DNA from: Rhodococcus erythropolis NBRC 15567
Lineage (GTDB): Bacteria; Actinomycetota; Actinomycetes; Mycobacteriales; Mycobacteriaceae
NCBI RefSeq assembly: GCF_001552595.1
Contig: NZ_BCRM01000030.1
Span: 1 to 41,424, forward strand
Direction: 5' to 3'
Length of the DNA stretch: 41,424 nucleotides
Part shown: one piece after another, positions 16,342 through 24,212 of the stretch
Layout: each line of letters begins with the position of its first letter
Position numbering within the stretch: position 1 is the first letter of the stretch
Position numbers and translations under genes: made by a program
Notes under the pieces: generated by a model
The model's database searches: none
What the model was told of the DNA's origin: nothing
Seen by the model: only the letters and a program-made list of their open reading frames with translations

Positions 16342-17586
16342 TCAGAGATCCAACTGCTCGTCGAGCCAGTCGAACATTCGCTGATCCGTCAGACGCCTCG
16401 CCATGGGCTGACAGTGGAAGTTCGCGCCTTCGGCCGCGGTGAAGGGAACCACCGTCGTCGGTCCGCCGGATAGGGCGGCAAGCCGCTTGGATTGACCGGG
16501 CCAGAACTGCTCGCCTTCCGGATCGGTAATCAGCAGGGGAGTGGAGATCGAGCCGGCGACGTGTTCGAGGTGGTACTTCCGAACCTCGGCGAGAGTGTTG
16601 TAGTAACCGTCGGCGAGGTACGGACGCGCTCGGAAGCGCCAGATCCGGGCGCTGTCCTTCGAGAATTTCATCCCCAGCCCTATCGCCATGTCGCGGTCGA
16701 AGGCCTCCGACTTCCCCTCGTCGAGCAGCTTCTGCATGTTCTTGGGGATATGGGCGAGCCACGACGCGGCCACGTCCACGACCCCCGGATCGGCGATCGC
16801 TGCCGCGATCCGATGCTCGAACGCCAACGACTGCGGTACCCAGTAACCGCCCTGACTGATCCCGTAGATCGCCAGCTTCGACGCATCGACGTCCGGCCGG
16901 TCCACGAGATAGTCGACGACGGGCGTGATGACGGATTCCCAGTCGTGACGGAACGGGATGTTGCGCTCGAAGAGCATCGACTGCTGACCGGGACCGTCGA
17001 ACATCAACACGTTGTAGCCCCGCTCGAGGGCCCCGGCGCCGCCGCTGCCCCACAGTCCGCTGATCGGGCCGTCGCTACCGTTCACCATGATCAACGTCGG
17101 CCGTCGCACGTCGCCGGGTGGCCGGAAGAAGTACCCGGGCAGGTACGTGTCCTCGTAAGGGATTCGGACGCGCTCGACGGGCTGGGCGGTGGTGTCGACG
17201 AAGCGGTCCCACGCTTGTCGGTGACGTTTGAAAGTGGGGACCAGAACCGAATCGTCGCTGAGACCGTCTACGGCGTTGATCGCCACACCGAAGTACGACG
17301 CCGCCCGCAGGTACGCGTTGGACGCGCTTCGCGAATGCCCGGCCGCGGCTGCCTCATCGGCCTGCCCGAATACTCGTGTGCCGAGGTCGAACCAGGCCTC
17401 GTACCAGCCCTCGAGGTCTTTCTCGCCGACATGAGCGATGGCCGAGAGCACTTCGCCGGTATCTGCCGCGCCGTAGGTGGCTTGCCCGAGAACGACTCTT
17501 AGCTCGAAGTCGAAGGACTCGTTGCGGTAGAAACCGGCAGTGAACGCCTGGTGTGGATGGGCGAAGAACGACGACGCGAGAGACAT
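16342..17586 (-). CDS. Alpha/beta hydrolase, FrsA / pseudooxynicotine-hydrolase-like
   Basis: 414 residues. The ATG at 17586 follows GAAGG with 7-base spacing; a GTG two codons earlier is less likely. An N-terminal helical cap of about 150 residues precedes the core: PTLIMVNGSDGPI (oxyanion region), FDGPGQQ, the nucleophile elbow AIYGISQGGYWVPQ (Ser near 242), DPEGEQFWPGQ (acid) and GANFHCQPM (His). This arrangement is typical of 2,6-dihydroxypseudooxynicotine hydrolase and FrsA/DUF1100 relatives, which cleave C-C or ester bonds. The substrate is unknown. The gene is convergent with the antiporter. Confidence 0.85.
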   Translation of the reverse strand: MSLASSFFAHPHQAFTAGFYRNESFDFELRVVLGQATYGAADTGEVLSAIAHVGEKDLEGWYEAWFDLGTRVFGQADEAAAAGHSRSASNAYLRAASYFGVAINAVDGLSDDSVLVPTFKRHRQAWDRFVDTTAQPVERVRIPYEDTYLPGYFFRPPGDVRRPTLIMVNGSDGPISGLWGSGGAGALERGYNVLMFDGPGQQSMLFERNIPFRHDWESVITPVVDYLVDRPDVDASKLAIYGISQGGYWVPQSLAFEHRIAAAIADPGVVDVAASWLAHIPKNMQKLLDEGKSEAFDRDMAIGLGMKFSKDSARIWRFRARPYLADGYYNTLAEVRKYHLEHVAGSISTPLLITDPEGEQFWPGQSKRLAALSGGPTTVVPFTAAEGANFHCQPMARRLTDQRMFDWLDEQLDL

Positions 17587-17665
17587 GGGCACACCTTCGC
17601 TAGTTCGGGGCAGCCATTTTCAGTTGTAGTTCCAGGATCGCCCGAATCGCTTGCCGGAAAACCTG

Positions 17666-18355
17666 TCAGCGTGGCGACGCCGGGAGCCCGGTGGATGGCG
17701 GCCTCGACATCGCAAATGCCAGGGTGCACAACCACAACGACATCCCCAGCACCTGTGCGCGTTGAGCGATACCCAGTCCGAGATTACCGCCGCCGGAGAC
17801 TTCGATGCTGTTGGTCGTCAACATCCACACCGTCGCAAGGGAAGTCAGGATCAAAATGGTCAGGCCGGTCGTACGCAACGACCGGTGTTCGCGATACCTG
17901 AACGCTCCCACGGTGAATGCGATCATCGCGGTGAAGATCGCGAACACCGCCACGCTGCTCGTCAATGCGTGAACATGGTGGAGCTGCGGAAGTAGACCGT
18001 CGGGTGCGCTCGACGGGCAACCCTCGCCCGAGCATTCGAGAGGGAACGACGCGTCGGCGATTGTGGCGATGCCGAACACTGCAAGTGCAATCCAGCCCGT
18101 GACGTAGAGCCTGCGCCTGGGCGTGATCAGCAGACCCAGCGCTCCGGAGATCAACATCAAGATCGCGGACAGGACGTCGGCATTGCCGAAGACGTCACGG
18201 TATTTCTGGTTCTCGGCATCGAGTTCGCTGAGGAACGATGTCACCGGGTCGAGGCCGGTGTCGAGGAAAAATTCGAGAATCCACGACGAGTAGACGATTC
18301 CGCCCAGAGCCAGCGCAGCCACCAAACCCCACCGCGCAACGTTGCGTTCCTTCAC
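17666..18355 (-). CDS. DUF998 membrane protein
   Basis: 229 residues, GTG start, six hydrophobic segments. FLSELDAENQKYRDVFGNADVLSAI near 38 and the Pro/Cys-containing loop FPLECSGEGCP near 105 with HHVHALTS are typical of DUF998 proteins, integral membrane proteins of unknown function. It begins 10 bases after the vsr stop on the same strand, so it could be the last gene of the restriction-modification transcript. Whether it takes part in that system is unknown. Confidence 0.85.
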   Translation of the reverse strand: MKERNVARWGLVAALALGGIVYSSWILEFFLDTGLDPVTSFLSELDAENQKYRDVFGNADVLSAILMLISGALGLLITPRRRLYVTGWIALAVFGIATIADASFPLECSGEGCPSSAPDGLLPQLHHVHALTSSVAVFAIFTAMIAFTVGAFRYREHRSLRTTGLTILILTSLATVWMLTTNSIEVSGGGNLGLGIAQRAQVLGMSLWLCTLAFAMSRPPSTGLPASPR

Positions 18356-18365
18356 GAAATCGAGC

Positions 18366-18770
18366 TTACGGACCGAGCAGGGCTTTCTGGACGCGTTCGG
18401 CTGCTACCAGCGGATCTTCGTGCTCCCAGATGCGGATGACGGTCCAACCCTGCTCTGCCAGACGTGCATCGGTGTCGCGGTCTCGAACCACGTTGGCGGC
18501 CAACTTGTCCGTCCACCACTGCGCGTTGTTCTTGGGAAACGTCGCATGCTGCGGGCAGCTGTGCCAGAAGCATCCGTCCACGAACACCGCGACTTTGCGG
18601 CGCGGAAACACCAGATCAGCGCGTCGGCGAACACCTTTGACAGGCGCCCGGTCCACGAAGTACCGGAGTCCGCGCCGATGAAGCTCGCGTCGAAGTGCAA
18701 TTTCAGGTTTGGTGTCGCGCCGACGCTGAGCGCTCATCCGAGCGCTGGTGGCAGGATCCGTCGCAGGCAC
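18366..18770 (-). CDS. vsr: Very-short-patch-repair (Vsr) mismatch endonuclease
   Basis: 134 residues from a GTG at 18770, which has GAGGGA 6 bases upstream and starts 10 bases after the endonuclease stop; the 18854 start would overlap that gene by 74 bases. Vsr motifs: SAQRRRDTKPEIALRRELHRRGLRY, RADLVFPRRKVAVFVDGCFWHSCPQH with the catalytic Asp52 and the His70/His75 pair, PKNNAQWW and WTVIRIWEHE. Vsr nicks 5' of the T in T:G mismatches made by deamination of 5-methylcytosine. Its place in an operon with a C5 methyltransferase means it should repair deamination at that enzyme's site. Confidence 0.95.
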   Translation of the reverse strand: MPATDPATSARMSAQRRRDTKPEIALRRELHRRGLRYFVDRAPVKGVRRRADLVFPRRKVAVFVDGCFWHSCPQHATFPKNNAQWWTDKLAANVVRDRDTDARLAEQGWTVIRIWEHEDPLVAAERVQKALLGP

Positions 18771-18780
18771 CGTGGTTCCC

Positions 18781-19656
18781 TCAGCCGTCGGAATCGTCGC
18801 TGTCTTCGGGATCGGACCAGGTGGGCGCAAACCTGTTGCGACGCTCCACTTCACCGTGCACGACGGTCACGAAGTCGGTGAACGAGAGCGTCTGAGCTTC
18901 GGTGGGCCGGCCGTTGCGCGGCGGCGGCTCGTCGACGTCGAAGAACCGAACCGCGCCATCGGGTTCGTAGAGTCCGATGTAGACCTTCTCGAAGAGGTCG
19001 TAGCGGGTGTCCTCGGCGCCGAGATCCACCCAGGCCTTTCCTGGAACGCCGACCACCGCGCGCTTGCCCCGGCCCGAGCGCTTCGAGAGCGTCGTGACGT
19101 GGTGTGCAAAAGAGGATTTGCCGGTGTCACTGGTCTTGGTCGGGTCGCCGTCGTCGCACGTGGCGTACGGCTCGAACATGACGGCGACCAACACGCTGTA
19201 CGGCTGGCGCTGATGCAGAACCATTGCCTCGCCACGCAATTCGTGGTCGTTGCGGACGATGTTCTTGGTCCACCGTCCAAGTTTTCCGCTGCGGGGACTG
19301 TAGTCCTGGAAGTTGTACGTCTTGATGGAGACGCAGAGGATCAGGCCCAGAGTGGGGTCGAGGGCCTTGACGTCCAAGCGCTTTCGGCCCTTGGCGACAT
19401 CAACGGTTGCCTCCTGGCCTTCGCCGGACGCTGTCGGGGTGATGTTGGGATACAGCGGACGCAGAGCGTCGGCCACCGTCTGTGCCAGTTGATTGGACAG
19501 TCGCTGGGCGTAGTTCTTCTTCTCGCCGCGATCGGCGTCGGCCGGAGGCTTGTCGCCCGCGAGTTGCAGTGCGCTCCACAGTGGTTCGTGTTCCGGTTCG
19601 GAAAACAGGGGTTCGGGGAATAGCGTTTCAGGTTCGGGGAACAGTGATTCCGTCAT
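18781..19656 (-). CDS. Probable type II restriction endonuclease of an unassigned family
   Basis: 291 residues. Identified mainly by context: it lies between a C5 methyltransferase (ATGA overlap at 19653-19656) and vsr. It carries an imperfect N-terminal repeat LFPEPETLFPEPLFSEP. A candidate PD-(D/E)XK core is E79, D95 (RLDVKALDP) and the strand VSIKTYNF (Lys112), giving D-x16-S-x-K, where the usual Glu/Asp is Ser. A basic stretch (KLGRWTKNIVRNDHELR, TTLSKRSGRGKR) could bind DNA. The acidic tail ends EDSDDSDG. I recognise no specific subtype. Alternatives: an R-M accessory protein. Confidence in restriction activity is moderate. Confidence 0.6.
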   Translation of the reverse strand: MTESLFPEPETLFPEPLFSEPEHEPLWSALQLAGDKPPADADRGEKKNYAQRLSNQLAQTVADALRPLYPNITPTASGEGQEATVDVAKGRKRLDVKALDPTLGLILCVSIKTYNFQDYSPRSGKLGRWTKNIVRNDHELRGEAMVLHQRQPYSVLVAVMFEPYATCDDGDPTKTSDTGKSSFAHHVTTLSKRSGRGKRAVVGVPGKAWVDLGAEDTRYDLFEKVYIGLYEPDGAVRFFDVDEPPPRNGRPTEAQTLSFTDFVTVVHGEVERRNRFAPTWSDPEDSDDSDG

Positions 19657-20816
19657 GCCGCGGCCTCGGGGTATCCGCCCATCCGCTCGAGATGGCTTTC
19701 GACGTCCTCGATGAAACCGGGGATGAACCGAAGATTGCCCATGCGTGCGCGCTTGAGGAAGCCGGCCGTGGCCCGCGCCGACAGCAACCGCGTGTCCTCG
19801 AGGAAACCGCTCAGATCCTCGTAGTCGTACTGGACCGGCCAGGTCGAGGTATGGACGCGGAAGGCTTGGCGGTTACGGCCCCACGCCGCACTCGGCCAGG
19901 CGTCGCCCGGTTCGAGTGGCGTCTCGCCCGCGGCGTCGTATTCGATGGGATCGTTCAACCGGCCACCGACCCACGATGCCATCCGCACGCTCACGGCATT
20001 GCCGACGAGCTTCCATCGGTGGCTGTGGCGAAGCCCAGGAACCTCGACGGACGGCAGCGTCCAGTCGGGATCGAAACCCTGCAGGCGTTCGGCGTCGACG
20101 AGGCCGGGAGTAACTATCTCGCCGGACGGCAGTCGCACCGCCGGCTGGCTGGGGATGCCGACGGACGAGCCGCCCTTGAGTGTCGGCACGGCATTGACGG
20201 CCCATCCGAGTCCGCGGGTGCCTTCGGTCCAGTAGAAGCCGCAGGGGTAGTCCGCGGGATCACCTCCCAGGCGCTCGCCGGCGTCCTGGCCGAACAGGAT
20301 TTCGCGAGGATCGTCCGTGCGCGAGGCAAGCATGATGACGCGCTGGCGGCGCTGGGGGAGTCCGAAGGCGCGGGCGTCGACCACCCGGTATGCCCAGGTG
20401 TATCCGAGGTCTTCGAGAGCGTCGGTGATGTGCCGCATGGCAGCGCCCTTGCCGAGTTGCAGCATGAACGGAACGTTCTCGATCAACAGCCAGCGCGGGC
20501 CTTTCTTGCGCTTGACCAGACGGAACACCTCGTCCACCAGGCCTGAGCGTGCGCCGGTGATGCCCGCCGTTTTGCCGGCTTGAGAGAGGTCCTGGCAGGG
20601 GAAACCGGCGGCCACCAATTCGATGTCGCTGGGCAGCGCGCGCAGTTTGGTGACGTCGCCGTGCAACGGCACGTCGGCGAATCGCGAACGGAGAACTGCC
20701 TGGGCGCCCGGATCGATTTCACACAGCAGTTCGGTGTTCCACCCATGTTCCGAGAGCCCCAACTCGAGCCCGCCGATACCGGCAAACAAACCCACCATGC
20801 TCCGCGACGACGTCAC
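19653..20816 (-). CDS. C5-cytosine DNA methyltransferase of the R-M operon
   Basis: 387 residues from a GTG at 20816 with AGGAAGG 5 bases upstream; the open frame extends to 20870. Conserved C5-MTase motifs in order: FAGIGGLELGL (motif I, 11-21), GFPCQDLS (IV, Cys74), IENV (VI, 112-115), QRRQRV (VIII, 155-160), then the target recognition domain, ERLQGFDPDW (IX) and LVGNAVSV (X). It transfers a methyl group from SAM to C5 of cytosine at an unknown site. The ATGA overlap with the next gene couples translation with the endonuclease. It starts the operon. Confidence 0.96.
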   Translation of the reverse strand: MTSSRSMVGLFAGIGGLELGLSEHGWNTELLCEIDPGAQAVLRSRFADVPLHGDVTKLRALPSDIELVAAGFPCQDLSQAGKTAGITGARSGLVDEVFRLVKRKKGPRWLLIENVPFMLQLGKGAAMRHITDALEDLGYTWAYRVVDARAFGLPQRRQRVIMLASRTDDPREILFGQDAGERLGGDPADYPCGFYWTEGTRGLGWAVNAVPTLKGGSSVGIPSQPAVRLPSGEIVTPGLVDAERLQGFDPDWTLPSVEVPGLRHSHRWKLVGNAVSVRMASWVGGRLNDPIEYDAAGETPLEPGDAWPSAAWGRNRQAFRVHTSTWPVQYDYEDLSGFLEDTRLLSARATAGFLKRARMGNLRFIPGFIEDVESHLERMGGYPEAAA

Positions 20817-21024
20817 AGCACCCTTCCTCACGAACCGACCTAGAAGCACGGTACTCGAGAACTCCGACACCGTTTGCCAACTATTCGGTCTGCGGGGTGC
20901 TCCTTACGGAAGAACCGTTGTGAAACGCCTTACATCGAGATCTTCGGGGCCGATCGAAGTCCCTAAAAGGTCCCTGATCGAAGCAATAACCCGAACCAGC
21001 GGTGCTCCGCGCCCGTTCGTCCAT

Positions 21025-21030
21025 TACCGT
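21025..21030 (+). promoter_or_regulatory. TACCGT -10 element placed for a leaderless transcript
   Basis: TACCGT stands 6 bases before the GTG start at 21037. A TANNNT hexamer at this distance puts the transcription start at or next to the start codon; no ribosome-binding site is seen. The same TACCGT-N6-start layout occurs before the gene at 22659. Confidence 0.5.
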
Positions 21031-21036
21031 GGTCGG

Positions 21037-21624
21037 GTGAGCATCCAACCTTCCGGTGACGCGTCCTGGCCCGCGGTATTGACCTGGCAGGCCCACAACG
21101 CTCCTCGTATGGAGTCTGTTCGTGTGCAGCTGAACGGAAATCGCATCAAGGCTTCCGGCCGGATCATCGGTGGAGCCTGCAGTGAGCACCCTGCATTCAG
21201 CGCGTCATACGACCTGGTCACCGACGAGGCCGGCATCACCCGCAGGCTGTCGGTGCGGACCGCCCTGGCCGCCGGTGAGCGTCAGATGTCGATCAGCCGG
21301 GACGAAGAAGGCACCTGGATGGTCGAGAACGGCGCCAGTCACCAGCGCTCTGCGTTCGATGGCGCACTTGATGTCGACGTGATCCTCAGCCCGTTCTTCA
21401 ACACGCTGCCCATCCGCCGCGTCGGCTTGCAGAACGACATCGAAGACGCCGAGGTCCCGGTCGTCTACGTCAACCTTCTCGACCTGCGCGTCGAGGGTGC
21501 GACCATCACCTACAGCAGCGGCACCGACGGAATCAGTGTGCTGTCCCCGGTGTCCAGCTCGACGCTGGCCGTCGATACCGAAGGCTTCGTCCTCGACTAC
21601 CCGGGTCTGGCAACTCGAATCTAG
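21037..21624 (+). CDS. Putative glycolipid-binding domain protein
   Basis: 195 residues from the GTG at 21037. The middle part has WQAHNAPRMESVRV, ASYDLVTDEAGITRRL and the diagnostic LDVDVILSPFFNTLPIRRV, the signature of the putative glycolipid-binding family (PF06475). No signal peptide. Function is unknown; the family is widespread in actinobacteria. The gene ends 11 bases from the convergent tyrA. The start fits a leaderless transcript (see the -10 element). Confidence 0.8.
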   Translation: MSIQPSGDASWPAVLTWQAHNAPRMESVRVQLNGNRIKASGRIIGGACSEHPAFSASYDLVTDEAGITRRLSVRTALAAGERQMSISRDEEGTWMVENGASHQRSAFDGALDVDVILSPFFNTLPIRRVGLQNDIEDAEVPVVYVNLLDLRVEGATITYSSGTDGISVLSPVSSSTLAVDTEGFVLDYPGLATRI

Positions 21625-21635
21625 GTTTCGTCCTT

Positions 21636-22610
21636 CTAGGTTTCGGATCGCCGGATGACACCACCGCGTCGACCGGCGTCCCGCATCCGCTCGATCCAGT
21701 CGGGTTCTCCGACCCGAAGGTCTTCGATGTCCCAACGCTCGTGCGACTCGTAAGCGCCGCGCGCAGCGAACCCTGCGTCCACCAATCGTGCCGTGGAGCC
21801 GTTGTCGAGCAGATCGGTGCGTGCACCCTGCAAAAGGTCGAGCGCTTCGTCCAGCGCGACCAGCAGGGCGTCACGGTTGCCCTCGCACATCGCCCGCACC
21901 AGGCCAGGAGCGCTCCCGGCTACGCGGGTGCCGTCGCGAAATGACCCGGCGGCCAGCCCAAGGGCCAGTTCGCCGCCGGCAGCTCCGGTGATCGCGAGTG
22001 TTTCCGCCAGTAGGTGGGGCAGGTGAGAGATACGCGCGACTGCTCGATCGTGCTCGAGAGATTCGGCCGGCACGACCACCGAGCCGCAGTCGAGTGCCAG
22101 GTCGGCGACCTGCGACCACACGTCTGCGTCGACGCCTTCGTCGGTGGCAACGACCCACACCGCGTCGACGAACAGATCGGCATCGCCGACCGCCCAACCC
22201 GAAGCTGACGTCCCCGTCATCGGATGACCGCCCACGAACTTGGCGCTCAAGCCCGCTCGTTCGACCGCGGCCTTCACTTCACCCTTGACACTGACGACGT
22301 CGGTGATCGGATTGTTCGGCGCATGCGCGGCGATTGCCTCCAAGGTGGCGTCGACGGCAGGCATCGGCACGGCGATCACAATGATCGCGCCGCTCTCGTT
22401 CGCTCTCTGCAGCACTGAAACCAGATCGGTGTCGGCGTCGAAACCGTCGGCTCGGGCCGCGTCGGCGGACTCGCTGGAACGGTTGTAACCCCACGCCTGA
22501 CGACCGGATCGGACGGCGGCGCGAAGTAGCGAACCGCCGATCAATCCGAGGCCGAGAACGCAGACTGGTGGGGCGGAATCGATCGCAGACACCGGTTCAG
22601 GTTGGCACAT
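21636..22610 (-). CDS. tyrA: Prephenate dehydrogenase
   Basis: 324 residues from the ATG at 22610 (a GTG at 22592 is an alternative); a much longer open frame upstream overlaps the tadA-associated gene and is not coding. The N-terminal Rossmann motif VLGLGLIGGSLLRA is clear, then VIAVPMPAVD, DVVSVKGEVKAAVE, GGHPMTGTSASGW (about 140) and HLPHLLAETLA. TyrA oxidatively decarboxylates prephenate to 4-hydroxyphenylpyruvate with NAD+ in tyrosine synthesis; the Pat aminotransferase at 12073-13149 can complete the pathway. It is divergent from the tadA-associated gene with about 48 bases between, as in mycobacteria. Confidence 0.93.
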   Translation of the reverse strand: MCQPEPVSAIDSAPPVCVLGLGLIGGSLLRAAVRSGRQAWGYNRSSESADAARADGFDADTDLVSVLQRANESGAIIVIAVPMPAVDATLEAIAAHAPNNPITDVVSVKGEVKAAVERAGLSAKFVGGHPMTGTSASGWAVGDADLFVDAVWVVATDEGVDADVWSQVADLALDCGSVVVPAESLEHDRAVARISHLPHLLAETLAITGAAGGELALGLAAGSFRDGTRVAGSAPGLVRAMCEGNRDALLVALDEALDLLQGARTDLLDNGSTARLVDAGFAARGAYESHERWDIEDLRVGEPDWIERMRDAGRRGGVIRRSET

Positions 22611-22646
22611 CGATGCTCGGACTTCACTCACTGGCACCAGGCGGGC

Positions 22647-22652
22647 TACCGT
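22647..22652 (+). promoter_or_regulatory. TACCGT -10 element upstream of the tadA-associated gene
   Basis: TACCGT lies 6 bases before the ATG at 22659 without a ribosome-binding site between them, the expected layout for a leaderless mRNA. It would serve the two-gene unit with tadA. Confidence 0.5.
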
Positions 22653-22658
22653 TGCGCC

Positions 22659-23198
22659 ATGGGTGCACAGCGCGCGGGTAACAAGAGCGCCTCTTCGAAC
22701 CAGTCGGAGGAGCTTGAAGGCTTCGGTGTCGCGGTGGTCCGTGAAGAGGGGCGTTGGACGGTCAAGGCACTGACGCCCGACGCGTTGACCTCGCTCTCGG
22801 CCGCCGAAACGCAGCTGCGTGAGCTGCGAAGTTCGGGTGCCGTCTTCGGTCTTCTCGACGTCGACGACGAGTTCTTCATCGTGTTGCGTCCGGCGCCGTC
22901 GGGCACGCAGTTGCTGATTTCCGACGCGACCGCCGCCATCGACTACGACATCGCCGCCGACGTCCTCGACGCCTTGCACATCGAGATCCCCGACATCGAC
23001 CCGGACGACCTCGACGATGTCGAACCCTGGGAAGAGGGCGACCTGTCCGTCCTGGCCGATCTGGGCCTGCCGGAACCCGTGCTCGCTGTCATCGCGGCCG
23101 AGACCGATCTTTATCCGGACGAGCAGTTGGGGATGATCGCGCAGCGACTCGGGTTCGCGTCCGAGTTCGGCGCAGCGCTCGACAAGCTCCCGCGCTAG
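22659..23198 (+). CDS. tRNA adenosine deaminase-associated protein
   Basis: 179 residues, ATG at 22659. FGVAVVREEGRWTVKAL, the RSSGAVFGLLDVDDEFFIVLRP strand pattern and the Asp-rich DPDDLDDVEPWEEGDLSVLADLGL are the signature of the actinobacterial family encoded just before tadA. The exact biochemical role is unknown; conserved linkage suggests a partner of TadA. The TAG stop is directly followed by the tadA ATG (TAGATG), so translation is tightly coupled. Confidence 0.88.
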   Translation: MGAQRAGNKSASSNQSEELEGFGVAVVREEGRWTVKALTPDALTSLSAAETQLRELRSSGAVFGLLDVDDEFFIVLRPAPSGTQLLISDATAAIDYDIAADVLDALHIEIPDIDPDDLDDVEPWEEGDLSVLADLGLPEPVLAVIAAETDLYPDEQLGMIAQRLGFASEFGAALDKLPR

Positions 23199-23660
23199 AT
23201 GACTCTCGCTGACGATCAGCGCATGATCCGTGCGGCCATCGTGGCCGCACGTTCCGCCTCCGACGCAGACGTCCCGGTCGGGGCAGTGGTGTTCGACGCT
23301 GACGGCGTCGAAGTTGCTCGGGCCGCCAATGCCCGGGAAGCGTCGTCCGATCCGACCGCGCATGCCGAAATCCTCGCGTTGCGCGCTGCCGCAAGAATCT
23401 ACGGTGACGGCTGGCGCCTGGAAGGTGCGACGCTGGCCGTCACCCTCGAGCCATGCACGATGTGTGCGGGCGCTCTGGTCCTCGCCCGGGTTTCTCGGGT
23501 CGTTTTCGGGGCGTGGGAGCCGAAAACCGGAGCCGTCGGATCATTATGGGACGTAGTTCGAGATAAAAGATTGACCTATCGGCCGCAGGTGCGCGGCGGG
23601 GTCCTCGAGGACGAATGCGCTGGGCTTTTGGAAGATTTCTTCCGCGAGCAGCGGGCCTGA
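23199..23660 (+). CDS. tadA: tRNA-specific adenosine deaminase
   Basis: 153 residues. The zinc-site motifs are HAE (His55, Glu57, with Glu57 as proton shuttle) and PCTMC (Cys86 and Cys89). TadA deaminates A34 to inosine in tRNA-Arg(ACG), a gene for which is in the same window at 14201. Length and C-terminal FFREQRA fit the family. It has no ribosome-binding site of its own except in the end of the upstream gene. Confidence 0.95.
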   Translation: MTLADDQRMIRAAIVAARSASDADVPVGAVVFDADGVEVARAANAREASSDPTAHAEILALRAAARIYGDGWRLEGATLAVTLEPCTMCAGALVLARVSRVVFGAWEPKTGAVGSLWDVVRDKRLTYRPQVRGGVLEDECAGLLEDFFREQRA

Positions 23661-23798
23661 ATTCGGTATTCCCCATCGAGAGTGATCGCACACTCGGGTA
23701 GCCGGATCCAGCAATCGAGGGCATGGTGGAGGCAGATGCCGTCAGGGCATCGGCGGATCGTCGGAAGGCGATTCGTTCGCGTTCACAGAGGAGTACTC

Positions 23799-23990
23799 AT
23801 GGGAATCGCAGACAAGGCTCAGAACAAGGCCGAAGACCTCGGGGGCAAGGCCAAGGAAGCTGCTGGCAGCGCTACCGGTGACCGGGACCTCGAAAACGAA
23901 GGCAAGGGCGACCAGGTGAAATCGGCCGTCAAGGATGCAGGCGAGAAGGTCAAGGACGCCGCCTCCAGCATCAAGGACAAGCTCACGTAA
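23799..23990 (+). CDS. CsbD family stress-associated protein
   Basis: 63 residues from an ATG at 23799 after a GAGGAG site. Short, hydrophilic and Lys/Ala/Asp/Glu-rich: KAEDLGGKAKEAAGSATG then DLENEGKGDQVKSAVKDAGEKV, the CsbD pattern. CsbD-like proteins are small, mostly disordered, and often under general-stress sigma-factor control; this is family knowledge, and I see no clear sigma-B-like promoter in the 138 bases upstream. Confidence 0.88.
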   Translation: MGIADKAQNKAEDLGGKAKEAAGSATGDRDLENEGKGDQVKSAVKDAGEKVKDAASSIKDKLT

Positions 23991-24046
23991 TACCGCTCCA
24001 CCTGGCGATTTCAGCCACGGGCACTCCATCCGGTAAAGTCACCAAC

Positions 24047-24137
24047 GGTGGCGTGTCCGAGCGGCCTAAGGAGCACGCCTCGAAAGCGTGTGACGGGTAA
24101 CCCCCGTCCGAGGGTTCAAATCCCTCCGCCACCGCCA
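24047..24137 (+). tRNA. tRNA-Ser (anticodon CGA), CCA encoded
   Basis: Acceptor GGTGGCG (24047-24053) pairs with CGCCACC (24127-24133), discriminator G24134, CCA at 24135-24137. Anticodon loop CTCGAAA gives CGA at 24081-24083. The long variable arm marks it as tRNA-Ser reading UCG. Confidence 0.97.
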
Positions 24138-24176
24138 AAGCTCCCCACCTGTTCACGCAGGTGGGGAGCTTTTTTG
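24138..24176 (+). terminator. Intrinsic terminator after tRNA-Ser(CGA)
   Basis: AAGCTCCCCACCTG (24138-24151) pairs with CAGGTGGGGAGCTT (24158-24171) around a 6-base loop, followed by a T-run (TTTTTTG). A textbook rho-independent terminator. Confidence 0.95.
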
Positions 24177-24212
24177 TGTCTCAGTGCCGCTGCCGGAGAT
24201 CAGATCTGGTTG

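Noticed and set aside
20871..21036. Upstream coding extension of the glycolipid-binding gene
   Set aside because: The frame continues antisense over the methyltransferase gene; a GTG with a well-placed -10 element at 21025 gives a better start.
22611..23363. The N-terminal extension of the tyrA open frame
   Set aside because: The extension overlaps tadA and the tadA-associated gene in antisense and has no similarity to TyrA; the Rossmann motif begins soon after the chosen start.
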